From Stenotrophomonas maltophilia (lineage in GTDB: Bacteria; Pseudomonadota; Gammaproteobacteria; Xanthomonadales; Xanthomonadaceae): DNA of 64,000 nt. The DNA lies in contig DEZI01000021.1 in assembly GCA_002364755.1 (NCBI GenBank), positions 124,001-188,000 on the forward strand. The letters run 5' to 3'. Position numbers and translations under genes: made by a program. Under the pieces are notes generated by a model. That model did no database searches. It was not told where the DNA came from and was given only the letters and a program-made list of their open reading frames with translations. Positions 26,394 to 34,657 of the stretch are shown here, piece by piece (the stretch's first letter is position 1; every line of letters starts with the position of its first letter).

Positions 26394-26424
26394 CCGGCCA
26401 TTCTACGCCTGCCCGCCGGGGCTT

Positions 26425-27531
26425 TCATTCCAGCAGCCGCGCCCAGCCCTGCATGCCCTCCAGGCGCGCCAGCACCAGCTTGATGCAGACCAGCAGCGGC
26501 ACCGACAACAGCAGGCCGACCATGCCCCACGCCCAGCCGAACACCATCAGGGCCAGGATCAGCACCAGCGGCGACAGCTTCATCTGCCGGCCCAGCACGA
26601 CCGGGGTCACCAGCTGCCCTTCCAGCGTATGCAGGCCCAGGTAGGCGGCGGCCGGCAGCAGGGCCTGCAGCGGATCGCGGAACTCGACAAAGCCCATCAG
26701 CAGCATCATCGCCACGCCGATCAGCGGGCCCACGTACGGCGCGAAATTCAGCAGCGCGGCCACCGTGCCCCACAGCAGGGCCTCCTGCAGGCCGATGCCG
26801 AGCAGCATCAGCACGCCGGCAAACACCAGCCCCACCAGCGTGTTGATGACGCTGATGGTGAGCACGTAACGGGAGACCTCGCGTTCGATCGAACGCAGGA
26901 TGTCGGTGGTGAAGCGCTGCTGCTGGCGGTTGGGGAACAGGGCGATGGCCGCGCGCTGCAGGCTCTCGCCATAGATCATGAAGAACAGGGTGAGCAGCAC
27001 CACCGCCAGTACCGATGCGGCCAGCTTCGGTGCCCGGGTCAGTACGCGATAGGGGTCGTCCAGCTGCGTGCGGATGACCTGGATCCTGCGGTTGCTCTCG
27101 CCACCGGCGACGCGCGCGAAGTTTTCCGCCGCCTGGTTGGCCTGCTGCACCGGCTTGGTCAGGTCCTGCACCTGGCGGGCGATCTTGCGCAGCTGCTGCG
27201 GTGCTTCCTGTGCCCAGTCCATTGCCGGGCCGATCAGCTGCACGCCGAGCGAGGCGGTCACGCCCAGGCCGGTGCCGAGGATCAGCAGCGCACCGATCGC
27301 GCGCGGGATCCACAGCCGGCGCAGGAAGCGCAGGATCGGGTTGCCGACCAGGGCGAAGAACATTGCCAGCAGCACCGGCAGGATGATGTCCTGCGCGGCC
27401 CACAGGGTGAAGGCCACGGCCAGCGTAGCCAGCACCACCAGCGACATCGGCCCGCGCGGGCGCGCGGGCGGCGGCAGGGGAGCCCTGCTTTCCGGTTCGG
27501 GGGCCACAGGGGACAGCAGGGACTCGCTCAT
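26425..27531 (-). CDS. AI-2E family (PerM/YdgG-like) membrane protein
   Basis: A 368-residue inner-membrane protein with about seven to eight membrane segments. After a Pro-rich N-terminal tail come two hairpins of membrane helices (about 30-85), a helical soluble stretch (about 100-160) and a C-terminal cluster. The latter includes LLNFAPYVGPLIGVAMMLLMGF and HTLEGQLVTPVVLGRQMKLSP, split here as family signatures. Members include putative autoinducer-2 exporters and Na+/H+ antiporters, so the function is open. The gene stands 31 bases before the HAD gene, probably in the same transcription unit. Confidence 0.85.
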   Translation of the reverse strand: MSESLLSPVAPEPESRAPLPPPARPRGPMSLVVLATLAVAFTLWAAQDIILPVLLAMFFALVGNPILRFLRRLWIPRAIGALLILGTGLGVTASLGVQLIGPAMDWAQEAPQQLRKIARQVQDLTKPVQQANQAAENFARVAGGESNRRIQVIRTQLDDPYRVLTRAPKLAASVLAVVLLTLFFMIYGESLQRAAIALFPNRQQQRFTTDILRSIEREVSRYVLTISVINTLVGLVFAGVLMLLGIGLQEALLWGTVAALLNFAPYVGPLIGVAMMLLMGFVEFRDPLQALLPAAAYLGLHTLEGQLVTPVVLGRQMKLSPLVLILALMVFGWAWGMVGLLLSVPLLVCIKLVLARLEGMQGWARLLE

Positions 27532-27598
27532 CGACGCACCGACCGGGAAGGGAGGCCCATTATCCGCCCGCCGCGATCAACGCGGCGGATGTGTCGAG

Positions 27599-28045
27599 TC
27601 AACGTTCGGAGACGTCGGTGGCCGCTTCGGCCGGCTGCGGTTCGCGCAGTTCCGGTTCGGGGGCGGCTGCCGGTCCCGGAGCCGGGCGGGGAGCGGCCTG
27701 CGGGGCCATCTGCTCGGCGGCTTCATCGGCCTGGTCGGCCGCTTCATCCGCCGTATCGGCCGCATGCGCGGCCATCGCGGCGGCAAATGCCGCCTGGCCG
27801 CTGGCAAACAGGTTGGATACCGAACCGATCATCTGCAGCCAGCGTGCGCCGTTGACCTTGCCAGGTAATTCCAGCTTGCCGGCAAGGAAACCGCCGGCAA
27901 GCCCGACGGTGATGATGCGCAGCGGCGACCAGCCCTCCCGCCAGACCTGGCTGAGCACGGTCCAGCTGTCCTCGGTTTCGGCCATGCGTACGGCCATCAC
28001 CTGTTCGCAGCGCTTGACCCGCCGCTGCAGCGCGCCGAACTTCAT
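27599..28045 (-). CDS. Conserved membrane-associated protein of a YqjD/E/K-like cassette
   Basis: A 148-residue protein. The N-terminus is basic and helical (QRRVKRCEQVMAVRM). A short hydrophobic segment (RIITVGLAGGFLAGKL) is followed by an Ala-rich helix, an acidic Ala/Asp repeat (about 95-110) and a Pro-rich tail. By position it resembles the third, YqjK-like member of the E. coli yqjD-yqjE-yqjK group, though sequence alone is weak. Its start overlaps the preceding gene stop by 4 bases. The function is unknown. Confidence 0.6.
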   Translation of the reverse strand: MKFGALQRRVKRCEQVMAVRMAETEDSWTVLSQVWREGWSPLRIITVGLAGGFLAGKLELPGKVNGARWLQMIGSVSNLFASGQAAFAAAMAAHAADTADEAADQADEAAEQMAPQAAPRPAPGPAAAPEPELREPQPAEAATDVSER

Positions 28046-28512
28046 GGCTTGCCCTCCGGAATCTGCACCTCGGCATCGGGGTCGTCTTCGCTGGGCTCGT
28101 CAAACAGGCCCAGCTTCGACAACTGGCGCCGGGTGGCGTGCATGCCGGTGTGGTGGAAGAAGTAGGACACCCGCCAGATGGCGTAGCCGGTCACGGCCAG
28201 ACTGAGCAGCGAGGTGATCAGCAGGGCCTGCAGCCAGCTCAGGCCCCAGCTCTGCAGCAGGGCGATGAGGGTGGCGGCCATCAGCAGCCAGGCCGAGGCA
28301 CCGAACACGATGCCGACCCCGGCCCAGGCCAGAGCGCGCCCGAATGCGCTGCGCGCCAGGGCGAAGTCGGCCGAAGCCAACCGCCGCAGCGAACGCAGCG
28401 AATTCTTCGCCGAATCGGCGGCGGCCTTACCCGCCGCGCCGACCTGGCGGATGCTCTCGTCCAGCGGCGGGGTGGCCGCCGGATCGGGTGCTTGCGTGGT
28501 CTCTTCGCTCAC
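28042..28512 (-). CDS. YqjE-like (phage holin superfamily III type) membrane protein
   Basis: A 156-residue protein with two strong membrane segments (LAWAGVGIVFGASAWLLMAA and LQALLITSLLSLAVTGYAIW) flanked by charged helices. This is the layout of the YqjE/actinobacterial-holin-like family. The family name mentions holins, but nothing phage-like is nearby. It is the middle gene of a three-gene cassette: 8 bases after the DUF883 gene and overlapping the next gene by 4. Confidence 0.75.
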   Translation of the reverse strand: MSEETTQAPDPAATPPLDESIRQVGAAGKAAADSAKNSLRSLRRLASADFALARSAFGRALAWAGVGIVFGASAWLLMAATLIALLQSWGLSWLQALLITSLLSLAVTGYAIWRVSYFFHHTGMHATRRQLSKLGLFDEPSEDDPDAEVQIPEGKP

Positions 28513-28520
28513 GCCGCAGC

Positions 28521-28883
28521 TTACTTGTCGCTGCTGCTGGCCAGCTTGGCGATCAGCCAGCCGGCGGCGAAGGCCACGCCGAACGATGCCAGCGGCCGCT
28601 CACGGATCAGCTCGGAGGCGCTGTCGACCAGGTCCTTGCCCTTGTCCATCAGTGCGTCGACCTGTTCCTTGGCTGCGGCACCACCGAATTCGGCGGCGGC
28701 CAGGCCGGACAGCGCGCTGTCGGACAGTTCGGCCTTGACGTTGGCCTTGCCGATGCGCAGTTCGTCGGTCGCAGCGCCGGAGGCGCCCTTGATCGCACCG
28801 CCGGCAGCACTGGCGGCCTGCTTCAGGTGGGAACCGGCTTCACCCAGGTGTTCCTTCAGGTTCTCGGTATTGGTGGGGCTCAT
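28521..28883 (-). CDS. DUF883/ElaB-YqjD family protein
   Basis: A 120-residue protein with a long amphipathic helix (about 5-95, Ala/Glu/Lys-rich). A C-terminal hydrophobic tail (ASFGVAFAAGWLIAKLASS) follows the RERPLASFG motif that marks the ElaB/YqjD/YgaM family. In E. coli these tail-anchored proteins bind stationary-phase ribosomes and the inner membrane. AGGAGTG lies upstream of the ATG. It heads the three-gene cassette. Confidence 0.85.
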   Translation of the reverse strand: MSPTNTENLKEHLGEAGSHLKQAASAAGGAIKGASGAATDELRIGKANVKAELSDSALSGLAAAEFGGAAAKEQVDALMDKGKDLVDSASELIRERPLASFGVAFAAGWLIAKLASSSDK

Positions 28884-28983
28884 CGAATCACTCCTGTTGC
28901 GATGGGGGGACGAACGACGGTTCGGCCGATGGGGCGTACAGCAATAGCATCGGCCGGGTATAGGGGGTGTTACGGCGGGGCGA

Positions 28984-30417
28984 TCAGCGCATCACCAGCT
29001 GGCCCTGCTGCTGGCCATTGTTGCGCAGGATGCGTAGCACCAGATTGGCCGGGCGCTGCTGGAAGTTGGCACGCCAGCTGGCCAGGTCGGCGAATTCGCC
29101 CACCGTGGCCTCGCTGATGATGTCGCCCTGCTGCAGGCCGTTGCTGGCCGCGCGGCTGCCGCGCTTGACCTCGCTGACCAGCACGCCGCCCACGCCGGAC
29201 TGGCGCAGCGACTCGGGCAGGTCGGTGAAGGTGGCGCCGGTCAGGCGCGGGTCCAGGCTGTCGCCGGCCACCGAGCGTGCCTGTTCCTTCAGCGTGGCCT
29301 TGACCTGCACCGCCTTGCCCTCGCGGCGCACATCCAGCGCCAGCACGCTGCCGACCGCCGCCAGGCCTTCGACGTTGTGCAGGGCTTCGGCGCTGTCCAC
29401 GCGCTGGCCGTTGGCCGACACCACCACGTCGCCCGGCTTCAGCCCGGCGGCAGCGGCGGCCGAACCGGCCAGCACGCGGGTGATCAGCGCACCGCGCGTT
29501 TCACCCAGGCCCAGGCCCTGGGCGATCTGCGCGCTCAGGTTCTGCGCTTCCACGCCCAGCGTGCCGCGCACCACCACGCCGTGCTTGACCAGCTGGTCGA
29601 CCACGCTGCGTGCCAGGTTGGAAGGAATGGCCAGGCCCAGGCCGATGTTGCCGGCCATGCTGCCCTGCGGATTGAAGCTGGCGGTATTGATGCCGACCAG
29701 CTGGCCCTGCAGGTTGACCAGCGCGCCGCCGGAATTGCCCGGGTTGATCGACGCATCGGTCTGGATGAAGTTCTGGTAGCCCAGCCCGCGGATGCCGGTG
29801 CGGCCCACCGCCGAGACGATGCCCGAAGTCACCGTCTGGCTGAAACCGAACGGGTTGCCGATGGCCACGACGAAGTCGCCCACCCGCAGCTGGTCGCTGT
29901 TGCCGAGCTTGATGTCGGTAAGGTTCTGCGCCGGGATGCGGATCAGGGCGATGTCGGTATCGCGGTCCGAACCGATGAACTCGGCCTTCACCGTGCGCCC
30001 GTCGGCCAGGGTCACCTGCACGTCGTCGGCGTTGTCGATGACGTGGTGGTTGGTCAGCACCAGGCCTTCGCTGGCGTCGATGATGACACCCGAACCGAGC
30101 GATTCGTTGATGCGTTCCTGCGGCACGTCGGGGAACAGGCGGCGGAAGAACGGGTCGTTGAAGAACGGATTGCGGACCCGCACCACCTGCTTGGTGTTGA
30201 CGCTGACCACGGCCGGCATGGCCTTTTCCAGCATCGGCGCCAGCGACGGCACGGGCTGTCCGGCAACCGCCGCCGGCAACGCGGCACTGGTCGGCAGCGC
30301 GGCGGGCAACGGCGCCGCATCGGCGCGGTTGTCCAGATGGGCGTTGATGCCGGTGGCGACGAAGCCGCCGAAGGCAGCAGCAATTGCGAGCGTGAGCAGG
30401 GTGGGAAGCGGTCGCAT
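28984..30417 (-). CDS. DegP/DegQ/MucD-type periplasmic serine protease
   Basis: A 477-residue HtrA-family protease and chaperone for envelope quality control. The N-terminal hydrophobic segment (about 4-25) is a signal peptide or anchor. The protease domain has the catalytic triad His125 (LTNHHVID), Asp155 (DRDTDIALIR) and Ser229 (NPGNSGG). Two PDZ domains follow (about 290-375 and 395-470). ATG 30417 is the natural start; the longer frame adds 91 non-homologous residues. The ribosome site is weak. It stands alone, downstream of a 447-base spacer. Confidence 0.93.
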   Translation of the reverse strand: MRPLPTLLTLAIAAAFGGFVATGINAHLDNRADAAPLPAALPTSAALPAAVAGQPVPSLAPMLEKAMPAVVSVNTKQVVRVRNPFFNDPFFRRLFPDVPQERINESLGSGVIIDASEGLVLTNHHVIDNADDVQVTLADGRTVKAEFIGSDRDTDIALIRIPAQNLTDIKLGNSDQLRVGDFVVAIGNPFGFSQTVTSGIVSAVGRTGIRGLGYQNFIQTDASINPGNSGGALVNLQGQLVGINTASFNPQGSMAGNIGLGLAIPSNLARSVVDQLVKHGVVVRGTLGVEAQNLSAQIAQGLGLGETRGALITRVLAGSAAAAAGLKPGDVVVSANGQRVDSAEALHNVEGLAAVGSVLALDVRREGKAVQVKATLKEQARSVAGDSLDPRLTGATFTDLPESLRQSGVGGVLVSEVKRGSRAASNGLQQGDIISEATVGEFADLASWRANFQQRPANLVLRILRNNGQQQGQLVMR

Positions 30418-30864
30418 GGGAGTCGGTTCGCAGACGGTGGAGTAGGGCCGTAGGGCTATACGGTAGAGCAAGCTGAATGAGTGTGTCGCGGTCCGGATAA
30501 ATGGCCCATGAAAAAAGAACGGCCCGCGACGCGCATGTCGACCCTGCAGGCGTGCCTCCGCCGCGTGCCGACATGTTCCGACACTTGCGCAGTTCGACGC
30601 ATCCTGGCGTTGCGATCGTGCGCGGCACGCAGCGTGTCGGTCTGCGATGCGCCGTGGCCCGCAGGTGGGGCACGGGCACACGCCCAGCATCGCACAACAC
30701 TTAAATAAAGGGGTTTTCTGAATGCAGCCCGGTCCGGCGCTGGTGTTCGCCTACACCAGTGCCGTCGCATCCGGTGCGATTGAATATGTGCGCCCCGTTC
30801 CACGACGGACAATGTCGGTATAGCATCGCCCCGTTTTGACAATCCAGGCCCCCAGGAGGGCAAC
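30418..30864. other. Long divergent spacer htrA-type gene / histone-like gene
   Basis: A 447-base stretch with no supported ORF. It contains the promoters of both neighbours. TATAGC-like -10 candidates occur on the minus strand near 30457-30462 and on the plus strand at 30819-30824. An AT-rich island (ACTTAAATAAAGGGGTTTTC) starts near 30700, and a plus-strand AAAAAAG tract near 30511. I cannot assign an RNA gene. Confidence 0.4.
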
Positions 30865-31755
30865 ATGAGCAACGGTAATGGTGTGTCGGTCGTGACCGAC
30901 GCCGTCGAGAACGTTAAAGAAACCGCCGCCAACGTTGGCGAGACCATCGCCCACGCCGCCGAAGACGCCGTGAAGTCGGTCAAGAAGACCGTCAAGCGCG
31001 CCACCAAGGCTGCCGGTACCCGCGTTGCCAAGGCAAAGAAGGCCGTGGCCAAGGTCGAGAAGACCGTTGCCAAGAAGGCCGAGAAGGCTGCCAAGTCGGT
31101 CGGCAAGACCGTCGCCAAGGCGAAGCAGAAGCTGGAAACTGCCAAGAAGAACGCCAAGGCCGAAGCCGCTGCCCTGAAGAAGGAAGTGGCCAAGAAGAAC
31201 GTTGCTGCCGGCAAGGCCGTGACCAAGAAGGCCGCTGCGGCCAAGAAGACCACCAAGGCTGCCGGCAAGAAGGTCGCCACCGTGAAGAAGGCCGCCACCA
31301 AGAAGGCTGCCGTCGGCAAGAAGACCGTTGCCAAGAAGGCTGCCGTCGCCAAGAAGACCGTTGCCAAGAAGACCGCGGCCGCCAAGAAGGTTGTCGGCAA
31401 GAAGGTCGCCACCGCCAGGAAGGCCGTGGCCAAGAAGACCGTGGCCGCCAAGAAGGTCGCCGGCAAGAAGGCCGTGGCTGCGAAGAAGGTTGTCGGCAAG
31501 AAGGTTGCCGCCACCAAGAAGGTCGCCACCAAGAAGACCGCCGCTGCCAAGAAGGTCGTCGGCAAGAAGGTTGCAGCCACCAAGAAGGTTGCCACCAGGA
31601 AGACCGCTGCTGCCAAGAAGGCCGTGGCCAAGAAGGCTGCGCCGCTGAAGAAGGTTGCCGCCAAGAAGGCACCGGCCAAGAAGGTCGTCGCCAGGAAGGC
31701 CGCTGCCAAAAAGGCTCCGGCCAAGGCCGTGCGCAAGGTCGCCAAGCGCAAGTAA
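30865..31755 (+). CDS. Lysine/alanine-rich histone H1-like DNA-binding protein
   Basis: A 296-residue, very basic protein. After a 45-residue N-terminal amphipathic part (MSNGNGVSVVTDAVENVKET) it consists of degenerate KKAxAKK / KKVxGKKVA repeats made almost only of Lys, Ala, Val and Thr. The composition resembles AlgP/AlgR3 of Pseudomonas, Hc-type chlamydial histones and eukaryotic H1 tails. Such proteins bind DNA without sequence preference and compact the nucleoid. AGGAGG lies 8 bases before the ATG, and a strong terminator follows. Repeat slippage could vary its length. Confidence 0.85.
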   Translation: MSNGNGVSVVTDAVENVKETAANVGETIAHAAEDAVKSVKKTVKRATKAAGTRVAKAKKAVAKVEKTVAKKAEKAAKSVGKTVAKAKQKLETAKKNAKAEAAALKKEVAKKNVAAGKAVTKKAAAAKKTTKAAGKKVATVKKAATKKAAVGKKTVAKKAAVAKKTVAKKTAAAKKVVGKKVATARKAVAKKTVAAKKVAGKKAVAAKKVVGKKVAATKKVATKKTAAAKKVVGKKVAATKKVATRKTAAAKKAVAKKAAPLKKVAAKKAPAKKVVARKAAAKKAPAKAVRKVAKRK

Positions 31756-31768
31756 TCGCGCGGTGACA

Positions 31769-31804
31769 GAAGGCCCTTCCGCCCACTGGGCGGGAGGGCC
31801 TTTC
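31769..31804 (+). terminator. Intrinsic terminator of the histone-like gene
   Basis: AGGCCCT (31771-31777) pairs with AGGGCCT (31795-31801), extended by CCGCCC/GGGCGG inside, followed by TTTCG. It starts about 15 bases past the stop codon. Confidence 0.8.
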
Positions 31805-31862
31805 GCATTTCAGGGGCGGGCTTTCCGGCAAGATGCAGGTTCTTCCCGCTGGAGCCCCGGGC

Positions 31863-32549
31863 ATGCGCGGCATCGATTTCAGTTCCTGGCAGGGCGTGCT
31901 CTCCACCCTGGCCGGCCTGGTCCTCATCACCCTGCTGGGCGTGGGCATCCGCCTGCTGGTGATGCAGACCCTGCAGCAGCGCCGCGAGCGCGAGAACCGG
32001 CAGATCAACGAACGCCTGCGCACGCTGATGGCGGCCTACAAGACCCTGGGCGGTTCGTTCACCGGTGAGCTGGGCGTGGACCCCACCCATCGCCGCGACC
32101 TGCGCCAGCGCGAAGCCGAACACGGCATCGCCGAGCCCGGTTCGGACCGCGCCCGGCGCATCCGCGATGCCGTGGAAGCGGCCCTGTCGGACATCCTGCT
32201 GCTGGGCACCGACGGACAGGTGCGCCTGGCCGCGCGCGCGGCCGAGGAACTGGCACAGGGCCGGCCGGTGCACACCCACGAACTGGTGGTGTCGCTGCGT
32301 GACTTCGTGCGCGAAGCCCTCGACCTGGCACCTATCCCAAGCGATCTGCGCATTCCGCCGCAGGGGCCGACGCGGCCTGGCGGCAGCGGTGGTGGCAGCG
32401 GCAAGGCGCGCAGCGACGGGGATGCCAAGGGCGGCCGTGGCGGTGGAGGAGGGGGCATGGGCGGCGGCATGGGCGGCCTGGGCCTGGGTGCCGGCGCCGC
32501 GCTGGGCGCCGGCCATGCGGCAGGCAGTGATGAAACGGACGCCCGCTGA
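31863..32549 (+). CDS. Membrane-anchored protein with Gly-rich tail, unknown function
   Basis: A 228-residue protein. One N-terminal membrane anchor (VLSTLAGLVLITLLGVGIRLL) precedes a charged helical domain (about 40-160) with LMAAYKTLGGSFTGEL and RRIRDAVEAALSDILLLG. A Gly/Ala-rich tail (about 165-220) contains runs of glycine. The ATG at 31863 was chosen for GGAG about 9 bases upstream; ATG 31833 would add 10 residues. I do not recognise a functional family. It is convergent with the DUF1428 gene. Confidence 0.65.
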   Translation: MRGIDFSSWQGVLSTLAGLVLITLLGVGIRLLVMQTLQQRRERENRQINERLRTLMAAYKTLGGSFTGELGVDPTHRRDLRQREAEHGIAEPGSDRARRIRDAVEAALSDILLLGTDGQVRLAARAAEELAQGRPVHTHELVVSLRDFVREALDLAPIPSDLRIPPQGPTRPGGSGGGSGKARSDGDAKGGRGGGGGGMGGGMGGLGLGAGAALGAGHAAGSDETDAR

Positions 32550-32561
32550 GCGTCGATTGCG

Positions 32562-32921
32562 TCAGGCGGTCAGTTCGTACATCGGAACGAAGCCGCCGTA
32601 GATCATCCGTGCACCGTCGAACGGCATCGGATTCTGCGCCGGATCCAGCCGCGGGTCTTCCATCATCTTTTTCATGCCGGCATCGCGGGTGGCCTTGTCC
32701 GGCCACTCGATCCACGAGAACACTACGGTTTCATCCGGCGTGGCCTTCACCGCGCCGAAGAAGTCGGTGGTCTTGCCGTGCGGAACGTCATCGCCCCAGC
32801 ACTCGACCACGCGCAGGGCACCGTATTCGATGAACACCACGTCGCCGCTGCGAGCGTGGGCGAGGAATTTTTCCTTGTTGGCAGTGGGCACCGCCAGGAC
32901 GAAACCATCGATGTAACTCAT
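32562..32921 (-). CDS. DUF1428 (YbaA-like) protein
   Basis: A 119-residue soluble protein of the DUF1428 family, starting MSYIDGFVLAVPTANKEKF. The conserved VFSWIEWPDKATRDAGMKKM and DGARMIYGGFVP stretches are typical. The fold is a dimeric alpha/beta barrel (ABM-like); no biochemical role is established. ATG 32921 is where family similarity begins; 10 upstream residues in the frame look non-coding. No partner genes are evident. Confidence 0.88.
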   Translation of the reverse strand: MSYIDGFVLAVPTANKEKFLAHARSGDVVFIEYGALRVVECWGDDVPHGKTTDFFGAVKATPDETVVFSWIEWPDKATRDAGMKKMMEDPRLDPAQNPMPFDGARMIYGGFVPMYELTA

Positions 32922-33208
32922 CGCTTGCCTCCGAGGTGGGCCGTGCCACATGCACGGCCTTCAATGACCCGACGAACCGGCGTGGGGGAAATCGACAACG
33001 GTGCAGTGAATACGCGGCGATCACGCCGGAGCTGCGTTCGCGCACCGCGCGCGTATGCCTGAAACTGCCTGAATCAAGCCAAAAAATTCAGCAAAGCAAA
33101 GTCGGCTGTTTTCAGGGAGCGTTGTGGCGAATAACGGAGAATTTACATTCCCGATGCGATGGCGCTTTGGCGCTGCTGCACAACATAAGAACGTAAAGGT
33201 GTACCCCC

Positions 33209-33781
33209 ATGAAGAATTCGCTGATTGCTCTGGCACTGGCCGCTGCCCTGCCGTTCTCTGCCTCGGCCGCCGAGAACCTGTCCTACAACTACGCTGAAGC
33301 CGATTACGCCAAGACCGACGTTGATGGCGTCAAGGCCGACGGTTGGGGCGTCAAGGGTTCCTACGGCTTCCTGCCGAACTTCCACGCTTTCGGCGAATAC
33401 AGCCGCCAGGAAATCGACCACACCAACCTGAAGGTTGACCAGTGGAAGATCGGTGCCGGCTACAACGTCGAAATCGCCCCGTCGAGCGACTTCGTCGCCC
33501 GCGTCGCCTACCAGAAGTTCGACCCGAAGCACGGCCTGGACTTCAATGGCTACAGCGCTGAAGCCGGTATCCGCACCGCGTTCGGCCCGCATGCCGAAGT
33601 CTACGGTCTGGTCGGTTACGAAGACTATTCGAAGAAGCACGGCGTCAACCCGGAAGGCCAGTGGTACGGCCGCCTGGGTGGCCAGGTCAAGCTCAACCAG
33701 AACTGGGGCCTGAACGGCGAGCTGAAGATGAACCGCCACGGCGACAAGGAATACACCGTCGGCCCGCGCTTCAGCTGGTAA
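33209..33781 (+). CDS. Ax21-family outer-membrane protein
   Basis: A 190-residue protein with a signal peptide (MKNSLIALALAAALPFSASA). It has alternating beta strands ending in aromatic VGPRFSW, as expected for a small outer-membrane barrel. Sequence blocks NLSYNYAEADYAKTD, FHAFGEYSRQEIDHTNL and QNWGLNGELKM match the xanthomonad Ax21 family. Earlier claims that Ax21 is the XA21 ligand or a quorum signal were withdrawn, so an outer-membrane protein of unsettled role is the safe call. AAGGTGT lies upstream of the ATG. Confidence 0.88.
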   Translation: MKNSLIALALAAALPFSASAAENLSYNYAEADYAKTDVDGVKADGWGVKGSYGFLPNFHAFGEYSRQEIDHTNLKVDQWKIGAGYNVEIAPSSDFVARVAYQKFDPKHGLDFNGYSAEAGIRTAFGPHAEVYGLVGYEDYSKKHGVNPEGQWYGRLGGQVKLNQNWGLNGELKMNRHGDKEYTVGPRFSW

Positions 33782-33816
33782 CTGCTGCACGGCGCGTCCG
33801 CGCGCTGGAGATGCAC

Positions 33817-33845
33817 CAACAGGTCCGGCAATGCCGGGCCTGTTG
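33817..33845 (+). terminator. Hairpin after the Ax21-family gene (probable terminator)
   Basis: CAACAGGTCCGGC pairs with GCCGGGCCTGTTG across a 3-base loop, 36 bases past the stop codon. The following sequence has few T, so the hairpin may act as a 3' stabiliser as much as a terminator. Confidence 0.55.
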
Positions 33846-33970
33846 CGTTCTGACAAAGCGGAACGACAGGTGACTGCGCACCGTGTCGCTTGCTGCATTG
33901 CAAGAAATTGGATTCCGCTGCTGTTGAGGGGGTCCCAGGATGACGGTCCTGTCCAACAGGACCCGCCGCA

Positions 33971-34648
33971 ATGTCACCTGCGCTTCCTCCCCTGCTCCCC
34001 GATCGGCCGCGCCGGCTGGCGTTGCTGGATCCGCATCCGGTCCTGCGGCTGGGCGTGGAAGTGCTGTTGAGCCAGCACAGCGGCGTGCAGGTCTGCGCCA
34101 GCTTCGACGATGAAGCGCCGCTGCTCGCGCTGCTGCAGCAGGACCCGCACGCGGTGGATCTGCTGGTGATCGATGCGTTGCCGCTGGGCGACCTCGGCGA
34201 TGGCCTGGCCCTGCTGCGCGAACTGACGCAGCGCTGGCCGCGCCTGCCCGTGCTGGTGCTGTCGGCCCACTGCAATGCCAGTACGGTGGCCACGGCGATG
34301 CAGGCCGGTGCGCGTGGGTTCCTGTCCAAGGCGACGTCGCCGGAGATGCTGCTGCGCGCGCTGGATACGGTGTCCCGCGGAGGCCGCTTCGTGCCGCCGG
34401 AGCTGCGCACGCAGCTCAATCGTTCGCGCACGCGGCGCGCCCCCGCGTTGGCGCTCACTCCGCTCAGCCGGCGCGAACGCGAAGTCCTGCGGCTGGTGCT
34501 GCAGGGCTGCAGCACCGGTGAAGTGGCGCGCCGCTTCCAGCGCTCGGCCAGCACCATCAGCACGCAGAAGAAAGCCGCTTACCAGAAGCTGGGCATCCAC
34601 AGCGATGGCGAGCTGTTCCGCATCCGCCATCTGCTCGAATGCGGCTGA
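33971..34648 (+). CDS. Orphan response regulator, NarL/RcsB type
   Basis: A 225-residue regulator. The receiver domain (about 14-135) has phospho-acceptor Asp68 in LLVIDALPLGD and conserved Lys in FLSKATSP. The usual acidic pair is reduced to LLD (one Asp). A C-terminal LuxR-type HTH (about 155-215) has LSRREREVLRLVLQG and STISTQKKAAYQKLG, closest to RcsB-like proteins. No kinase is adjacent, so the input is unknown. The gene is convergent with the DUF6165 gene. Confidence 0.87.
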   Translation: MSPALPPLLPDRPRRLALLDPHPVLRLGVEVLLSQHSGVQVCASFDDEAPLLALLQQDPHAVDLLVIDALPLGDLGDGLALLRELTQRWPRLPVLVLSAHCNASTVATAMQAGARGFLSKATSPEMLLRALDTVSRGGRFVPPELRTQLNRSRTRRAPALALTPLSRREREVLRLVLQGCSTGEVARRFQRSASTISTQKKAAYQKLGIHSDGELFRIRHLLECG

Positions 34649-34657
34649 TGCAGGGGT

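Noticed and set aside
28042..28512. Phage holin suggesting a prophage remnant
   Set aside because: The resemblance is to the holin-superfamily/YqjE membrane proteins. There are no phage structural, lysis or integrase genes, and the DUF883 neighbour fits a YqjD/E cassette.
30481..30720. Small RNA gene in the HtrA/histone-like spacer
   Set aside because: Short inverted arms (GTCGCGG/CCGCGAC, 30485-30531) exist, but there is no paired promoter and terminator on either strand.
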